A stretch of DNA of 10,777 nucleotides, taken from contig CAYRWY010000179.1 of NCBI GenBank assembly GCA_964427955.1, positions 1 through 10,777 of the forward strand. The letters run 5' to 3'. This DNA is from JACRBK01 sp964427955 (GTDB taxonomy: Bacteria > Chloroflexota > Anaerolineae > Aggregatilineales > Aggregatilineaceae). Below are positions 6,359 to 10,777 of the stretch, one piece after another. Each line of letters begins with the position of its first letter. The first letter of the stretch is position 1. A program made the translations under genes and the position numbers. Below the pieces are notes generated by a model, which searched no databases, was not told the origin of the DNA, and worked only from the letters and a program-made list of their open reading frames with translations.

Positions 6359-8221
6359 CTAGATCAGGCGGCGCGTGCTGCCCGCCCCGGACGCTTCCAG
6401 GCGGCGGCTGACATCCGACATGGCGTAGCTGATCACGAAATAGACCAGGGCCACAAAAATATAGGCTTCCCGCTGGTACGGGCGGTAGATAGTCTGACCT
6501 TTGATGATAGTATCCACCATGCCGACCAGTTCGTACAAGCCCACGATGGCGACCAGCGACGTATCCTTGAACAGGCTGATGAACTGCCCGACGATGGCCG
6601 GGATCACGGCCCGGAGCGCCTGGGGCAGCACGATCAGCGTCATCGTCAGCATGGGGTTCATCCCCAGCGCGCGCGAGGCTTCGATCTGCCCGCGCGGGAT
6701 GATCTGCAAGCCGCCGCGCACGTTCTCCGCCAGGTAGGCCGCGCTGAACAGCGTCGTCCCGATCATCATACGCAGCGTCAGGTCGATGTTGACCAGGGCT
6801 GACGAGAAAAACGGGATGATCAGCTTGGCCATGAACAGGATCGTGATCAGCGGGACGCCGCGCACGGTCTCGATGAACAGGGTGCAGGTCCACTTGACCA
6901 CCGGCAGCTCGCTGCGCCGTCCCAACGCCAGCATTACCCCCAGCGGAAACGACGCCACGATGCCCGTAAAAGTCAGCAAAAAGGTCAGCAGCAGCCCGCC
7001 CCACAGCCGGGTACTGACCATCGGCAGGGAGCGCGAGCCGTCGAAGCCGCGCAGGAGGATCAGGATCACCGGCCCGGCCAGCAGCCAGCCCGCGATCGTC
7101 AACCGCCGCACCCGGCGCTCGCGCCGCCCCAGCGTGCCGATGATCCAGCCGTTGGCAAACAGCACCACGCCGCCGAACAGGCTGCGCGCGGTATTGCGGA
7201 AGAAGGGAGTCACTTGCAGGCTGACGAACTCGCTGAAGTTCTGCGTGCCCTCGAAGCGGTAGGAGTTTTGATCGGCCAGCAGCGCCTGGTCCGGGGTCGG
7301 CAGCGGACCGTACTCGGCGGACAGCTTGTCGATAGCGTCTTGCTGGCTGGGGAACAGACTGACCCCATCGACCTTCAGCCAGGCATAGCCCGCGTTTTTG
7401 TCCTTCTCGGCGTCATCCCGCACGACCTGGATCATGTACCACCCGTCGCGCGGCAGCTTCGCCGTGCGGTGGCCGCCCAACTGGTCCGGCGTGGAGATGA
7501 TCTGGATCGCTCCGGCCTGATCGGTCAGCGCGCTCCCGCGCTGGTCGGTCAGCGTCGCGGTCAGCTTGAGATTATGCTGCGAGAGATCGAGCTTGCCGTC
7601 TTTCACGTCGCGGGCGCGGGTGTACCATTCGGTGCGGGATCGTGTGCTTTCGATGTACCCGGCCAGGTGTGCCTCGGCGTCGGCGGGATCGGTGATCGGA
7701 TCGAGGGTGAACGTCACTTCCTGATCCTTTTGACCGAGAAACACCAGCGTGTAAGGGGTGCGCGTCGGCTCGACCAGGACGTAGACGCGCGGCGCGGGGA
7801 CTTTGGAACCGATCCAGGGCACGAGCAGCACGGCGGCCAGAACCACCATCACCACCAGAATGGCCCGCCGGGTGATGGAGCCCCACAGGCCGATGCTCAG
7901 CCCGCTGAGCAGGATCAGGATGATGGCGGTCCACTCGACGCGCCAGATCTCTTTTTTATCGTACAACCCGCTGCCGATCAGCCGCAGGTTGTTGGAAATC
8001 ACGCCCCACTGCGACGACCGGATCGTCCAGGTCAGCAGAGCCCACAAAAACCAGACCAGCACGGCAGCCGTGAGAAAGGTGGCCAGGGTGTTGACCGGGC
8101 CGCTGAACAAGTTTTGACGAAGCCAGCCCAACGGGCCGACAGTCGTGACGGGTGGACGGCGGCTCGGCGGCGCTTCGCGCGGGGCGACATAAACCTCAGT
8201 GTCCGAATAAGAGCCAGGCAT
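6359..8221 (-). CDS. aapM: Amino-acid ABC transporter permease, AapM-like, with a large extracytoplasmic insertion
   Basis: This is a 620-residue membrane protein. The C-terminal half (about 404-605) is a standard polar amino-acid permease domain, with FIETVRGVPLITILF (449-463) and the EAA loop EASRALGMNPMLTMTLIVLP (514-533) that docks on the ATPase. The N-terminal part has a Pro/Arg-rich cytoplasmic start, hydrophobic segments near 43-66, 97-114 and 119-136, then a soluble stretch of about 200 residues (140-340), then segments near 345-363 and 374-391. Known AapM proteins are near 380-430 residues, so the soluble stretch is extra. It is rich in polar and beta-like sequence, with DGWYMIQVV and GYAWLKVDGV, and looks like a folded domain. 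The stop of aapQ is one base upstream (TAA-C-ATG), indicating tight coupling. Confidence 0.88.
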   Translation of the reverse strand: MPGSYSDTEVYVAPREAPPSRRPPVTTVGPLGWLRQNLFSGPVNTLATFLTAAVLVWFLWALLTWTIRSSQWGVISNNLRLIGSGLYDKKEIWRVEWTAIILILLSGLSIGLWGSITRRAILVVMVVLAAVLLVPWIGSKVPAPRVYVLVEPTRTPYTLVFLGQKDQEVTFTLDPITDPADAEAHLAGYIESTRSRTEWYTRARDVKDGKLDLSQHNLKLTATLTDQRGSALTDQAGAIQIISTPDQLGGHRTAKLPRDGWYMIQVVRDDAEKDKNAGYAWLKVDGVSLFPSQQDAIDKLSAEYGPLPTPDQALLADQNSYRFEGTQNFSEFVSLQVTPFFRNTARSLFGGVVLFANGWIIGTLGRRERRVRRLTIAGWLLAGPVILILLRGFDGSRSLPMVSTRLWGGLLLTFLLTFTGIVASFPLGVMLALGRRSELPVVKWTCTLFIETVRGVPLITILFMAKLIIPFFSSALVNIDLTLRMMIGTTLFSAAYLAENVRGGLQIIPRGQIEASRALGMNPMLTMTLIVLPQALRAVIPAIVGQFISLFKDTSLVAIVGLYELVGMVDTIIKGQTIYRPYQREAYIFVALVYFVISYAMSDVSRRLEASGAGSTRRLI

Positions 8222-8222
8222 G

Positions 8223-9428
8223 TTACCGCGACCTCGTCCGCATCAGGTAATTGACGGTGTTCATCACCAACGAAATAGTCAGGCTGAGACTGAGATAGAT
8301 GCCCATCATCACGGCGAAAACCGTGACCGACTGGCCGGTCGTATTGGATATTTCGTTCGCCACGTTGTAGACGTCGAAGAAGCCGATGGCGATGCCCAGG
8401 CTGGAGTTTTTCGCCAGGTTCAGATATTGGTTGCCCAGCGGCGGGATGATCAGGCGCAAAGCCTGGGGCAGCACGATCAAACGCAAGGTCTGCGACCCGG
8501 AAAACCCCTGGGCGCGAGCCGCTTCGATCTGGCCGTAGGGCACCGCCTGGATGCCCGCCCGCACGATATCGGCGATGAAGGCGGCGGTATAGAGGATCAG
8601 CCCAACCGTCAGCGTGATATATTCCGCCGACAGCCGGTCGCCGCCAACGAAGTTGAAACGTTCCAGCCGGGGATAATCGACGCTAAATGGCCCGCCCGAC
8701 AGCGCCCACCCGGCCAGGGCCAGACCGAGAACCGAAGCGAAAAACCAGCGCAGGGTATCGGCAGGCTGGCCGGTCTTTTCCTGGACGCGCAGCCGCCAGA
8801 TCCACAGGCCCACGCCCATCGCGACGCCCACGGCCAACAGGGCGTAAAAAATCCACGCGGTATCATTGGCCTGGAGCAGCGGGAAGTTGACCGCCCGCCG
8901 GTTGAGATAGATCGGGCCAGGAAGTTTAATAGAGTCCTTCAAGTTTTCCGGTAAGGTCAGGCGCAGCAGCCCGCGGTAGATGAAATAGAGCTGCACCAGC
9001 AAAGGCGTATTACGGAAAATCTCAATATAGACCACAGTGATGTTGCGTATCAGGAAGTTCGTGGAAAGCCGCCCCACTCCGATCAGAATGCCCAGCAGGG
9101 TCGCCCCGACCAGGCCAATGAGCACGACGCGGAGGGTGTTGATCAAGCCCACTTTCATCGCGTGCCAGTTGGACGACGATCCGGGATCGAAGTCCATCGC
9201 CCCCTCGGAAATCTGCGTACCGAAGGGACGTTCCAGCATGTGAAAGTCAATCGGCAGGTTGCTGTTTTCCAGGTTGCGGACCAGGTTGTGGATCAACGTG
9301 TAGCCGACGGCAAACACGGCGATCAAAAAGGCGACCTGTAAAAACACCTGGATGAAGCGAACATCCCGCCAGAAAGGAACCGGGGCATGAACGGAGCGGT
9401 CAAACGGTGATAGCTCACGCTTAGACAT
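8223..9428 (-). CDS. aapQ: Amino-acid ABC transporter permease, AapQ-like
   Basis: This 401-residue inner-membrane permease pairs with AapM to form the channel for amino-acid uptake. The hydrophobic start is near residues 24-46, followed by a conserved TLRVVLIGLVGATLLGILIG segment (98-117) and the family stretch VVYIEIFRNTPLLVQLYF (132-149). A middle section has two further hydrophobic spans (about 190-212 and 227-243). The EAA loop EAARAQG...IVLPQA lies at 302-323. Length and the split permease domain match AapQ of the general L-amino-acid transporter. The ribosome site is weak, and a hairpin lies in the 107-base gap behind aapJ, so it is probably translated less than the binding protein. 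Confidence 0.92.
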   Translation of the reverse strand: MSKRELSPFDRSVHAPVPFWRDVRFIQVFLQVAFLIAVFAVGYTLIHNLVRNLENSNLPIDFHMLERPFGTQISEGAMDFDPGSSSNWHAMKVGLINTLRVVLIGLVGATLLGILIGVGRLSTNFLIRNITVVYIEIFRNTPLLVQLYFIYRGLLRLTLPENLKDSIKLPGPIYLNRRAVNFPLLQANDTAWIFYALLAVGVAMGVGLWIWRLRVQEKTGQPADTLRWFFASVLGLALAGWALSGGPFSVDYPRLERFNFVGGDRLSAEYITLTVGLILYTAAFIADIVRAGIQAVPYGQIEAARAQGFSGSQTLRLIVLPQALRLIIPPLGNQYLNLAKNSSLGIAIGFFDVYNVANEISNTTGQSVTVFAVMMGIYLSLSLTISLVMNTVNYLMRTRSR

Positions 9429-9481
9429 AGCTTACTGTCCGATCCGGCCAAGGGCAGTGTGCCCTTTCGTGTGAGAATACA

Positions 9482-9511
9482 CCTGGAGGCGCGACAGACC
9501 GCGCCCCCAGG
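9482..9511 (-). terminator. Intercistronic hairpin between aapJ and aapQ (attenuator or 3'-end stabiliser)
   Basis: Arms at 9500-9511 and 9482-9493 form a 12-base-pair stem with one G-T pair and a six-base loop, about 25 bases after the aapJ stop. On the minus strand it is followed by TGTATTC rather than a T-run, so it is not a classic strong terminator. Such hairpins after a binding-protein gene commonly protect its mRNA or let only part of transcription reach the permeases. Confidence 0.65.
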
Positions 9512-9535
9512 AAATATACCGTGCTCGCTACCGGC

Positions 9536-10582
9536 TTAACGCCAGGCCGGAGCGTAGATCAAGCCACCATTGCTCCACAGTTCGTTGATGCCGCGATCCA
9601 GGCCCAGCGGGGTGTCGGGGCCGACGTTCCGGTTGTAGATTTCGCCGTAGTTGCCCACCGCGTGGATCACGTTCACCACGAAGTCATTGTCCACGCCCAG
9701 GTACGAGCCGCTGGCGTTGTCGCCGATGCCCAGGAAACGCTGGATGGCCGGGTCTTCGGTGGTCAGGAAGGTATCGACATTGGCCTGGGTGATGCCGAAT
9801 TCCTCGGCCTGGATCGTGGCGAAGACCGTCCAGGAAATGAGGTTGGCCCACTTCGCGTCGGTTTCGATATACGCCGGGGCGAGCGGTTCCTTCGAGATCA
9901 CGTCGGGCAGGATCACGTATGCGCCGGGGTCAGCGGTCGTGGTGCGCAGGCTGGCGAGCTGGCTGCGGTCCGAGGTCAGCGCGTCGCAGCGGCCTTCTTC
10001 CAACGCGCCGATGGTCTGCGACGCCTGCTCGAACAGGACCAGTTCGAAATCGAGGCCGTGCGCCTTCATCGCGTCGGTGATGTTCGCTTCGGTCGTGGTA
10101 CCCGACAGCGAGCAGATGGAAGCCCCGCCCAGGTCATCAATCGACTGCGCGCCCAAGTCGGCGCGGACCATCAAGCCCTGGCCGTCATAGAACACCACCG
10201 GTCCCATACCCAGCCCGAGGTCGGTGTCGCGCGACAGCGTCCAGGTCGCATTACGGAGCAGCACGTCCACGGTGCCGGTCTGGACCGCGGTGAAGCGTTC
10301 CTGGGCCGTGGTGGGGACGAAGGTCAGGTTTTGAGCGGTGACTTCGCCGAAGATAGCCGCGGCAATCGCCCGGCAGAAATCAACGTCCAGACCGCTCCAC
10401 TCGCCGGTATCCGAATTCAGGTAGCCAAAGCCAGGCAGTTGGCCATTCACGCCGCAGTTCAACGTGCCGCGCGCGCGAACGGTGTCGAGCAGCGAACCGC
10501 CCTGGGCCTTAACGCTGGCGGCGGTGGGCATGACGAGCGTTACGACCAGCAAGAGCACGAACAAAACGGTGATTTTCTTCAT
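9536..10582 (-). CDS. aapJ: Amino-acid ABC transporter solute-binding protein, AapJ-like (PBP2 family)
   Basis: This 348-residue secreted receptor captures amino acids outside the membrane and delivers them to AapQM. A signal peptide is visible: MKK, a hydrophobic core (about 5-18), and a probable signal-peptidase I site near VKA (24-26). There is no lipobox cysteine. The mature part shows AapJ hallmarks: LNCGVNGQLPGFGYL (41-55), WSGLDVDFCRAIAAAIFG (62-79), TAQERFTAVQTGTVDVLLRN (92-111) and YDGQGLMVRADLG (132-144). Four cysteines (43, 70, 157, 199) could form disulfides. I chose the ATG at 10582, not the one at 10651, because AGGAGG lies six bases before it and the signal peptide starts there; the longer form would put 23 unsuitable residues in front. 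AapJ proteins have broad specificity, so the exact ligand is open. Confidence 0.93.
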   Translation of the reverse strand: MKKITVLFVLLLVVTLVMPTAASVKAQGGSLLDTVRARGTLNCGVNGQLPGFGYLNSDTGEWSGLDVDFCRAIAAAIFGEVTAQNLTFVPTTAQERFTAVQTGTVDVLLRNATWTLSRDTDLGLGMGPVVFYDGQGLMVRADLGAQSIDDLGGASICSLSGTTTEANITDAMKAHGLDFELVLFEQASQTIGALEEGRCDALTSDRSQLASLRTTTADPGAYVILPDVISKEPLAPAYIETDAKWANLISWTVFATIQAEEFGITQANVDTFLTTEDPAIQRFLGIGDNASGSYLGVDNDFVVNVIHAVGNYGEIYNRNVGPDTPLGLDRGINELWSNGGLIYAPAWR

Positions 10583-10588
10583 GGGGTT

Positions 10589-10594
10589 CCTCCT
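10589..10594 (-). promoter_or_regulatory. Strong ribosome binding site fixing the aapJ start
   Basis: A perfect AGGAGG on the minus strand is six bases before the ATG at 10580-10582. It is the strongest Shine-Dalgarno site in the window, fitting high expression of the binding protein. Confidence 0.85.
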
Positions 10595-10608
10595 GAATAT
10601 AATGAGCA

Positions 10609-10630
10609 AAACGGTGATCAACCGATGATC
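10609..10630. repeat. Two tandem 11-base direct repeats in the aapJ leader
   Basis: AAACGGTGATC (10609-10619) and AACCGATGATC (10620-10630) are adjacent direct copies matching at 9 of 11 positions, one helical turn apart. They lie 27 bases upstream of the aapJ start codon, in the leader. This could be a binding site for a regulator, but two short imperfect copies may be chance. Confidence 0.3.
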
Positions 10631-10733
10631 CGGCCAGCGCGAAGGAAACATTAGACCGTCTGTTTTCTCTGCGGATGGCGCCTCCTCTCCTCAGCCGTTG
10701 TAACCTCGCTGCTCATAATTCAATTTACGATCA

Positions 10734-10762
10734 TGTTTATCAGCTTTTAGGCAAGTTGTCAA
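10734..10762 (-). promoter_or_regulatory. Candidate promoter of the aap operon
   Basis: On the minus strand a perfect -35 TTGACA (10757-10762) is followed after 17 bases by TAAACA (10734-10739), a weak -10 (3 of 6). Other AT-rich hexamers, such as TAAATT slightly downstream, could serve instead. If correct, the leader before aapJ is about 145 bases. The stretch 10583-10777 otherwise holds no gene, and I recognise no known riboswitch in it. Confidence 0.4.
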
Positions 10763-10777
10763 ACAAGTAGAAAAAGC

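Noticed and set aside
7214..8254. A 346-codon open frame on the plus strand opposite the insertion in aapM
   Set aside because: It was considered as an alternative explanation for the odd aapM region, but it shows only antisense-like composition and no motif. The aapM frame is continuous through the region.
10583..10651. Longer aapJ start at 10651
   Set aside because: It would place 23 residues with several charged and bulky residues before a complete signal peptide. The ATG at 10582 has a perfect AGGAGG.
1..10777. CRISPR arrays, insertion sequences, transposases, phage genes or toxin-antitoxin pairs
   Set aside because: I looked for regularly spaced repeats, terminal inverted repeats with a transposase frame, and small gene pairs, and saw none. 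The window is dense with metabolic and transport genes.

Overview
Every supported gene in this window lies on the minus strand, so the window reads from right to left. The DNA is GC-rich. Gene content (an AapJQMP-type amino-acid ABC transporter, a bifurcating NfnAB pair, a LysN-like aminotransferase, an acetyl-CoA hydrolase/4-hydroxybutyrate CoA-transferase family protein, a tandem-UspA protein, and a tRNA without encoded CCA) suggests a free-living, partly or wholly anaerobic amino-acid user. I lean towards Chloroflexota (Anaerolineae-like). That is an impression from protein style, not something the sequence proves.

Right part (about 10777 to 4673): a transporter operon. An AT-rich leader carries a candidate promoter. 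It is followed by a secreted periplasmic-type solute-binding protein (aapJ), an intercistronic hairpin, two permeases (aapQ and an unusually long aapM), an ATPase (aapP), and a two-domain universal stress protein.

Middle (about 4650 to 4499): a tRNA-Gln(UUG) with its own promoter (perfect TATAAT) and a strong intrinsic terminator.

Left-middle (about 4395 to 1951): nfnA-nfnB, a two-gene operon with a candidate promoter and a clear terminator. It encodes the flavin/iron-sulfur complex that couples NADH, ferredoxin and NADPH pools by electron bifurcation. The small subunit carries the characteristic Asp(Cys)3 spacing for its [2Fe-2S] cluster.

Left end (about 1891 to 1): a PLP aminotransferase and, 13 bases further on, a CoA-transferase truncated by the window edge.

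Together the genes suggest uptake of amino acids, transamination to 2-oxo acids, activation of the carbon skeletons as CoA thioesters, and balancing of NADPH, NADH and ferredoxin. This pathway reading is inference from neighbourhood. The oddest item is the AapM-like permease, which carries about 200 extra extracytoplasmic residues. Otherwise the genes belong to known families, and I did not find a clearly new multi-gene system.
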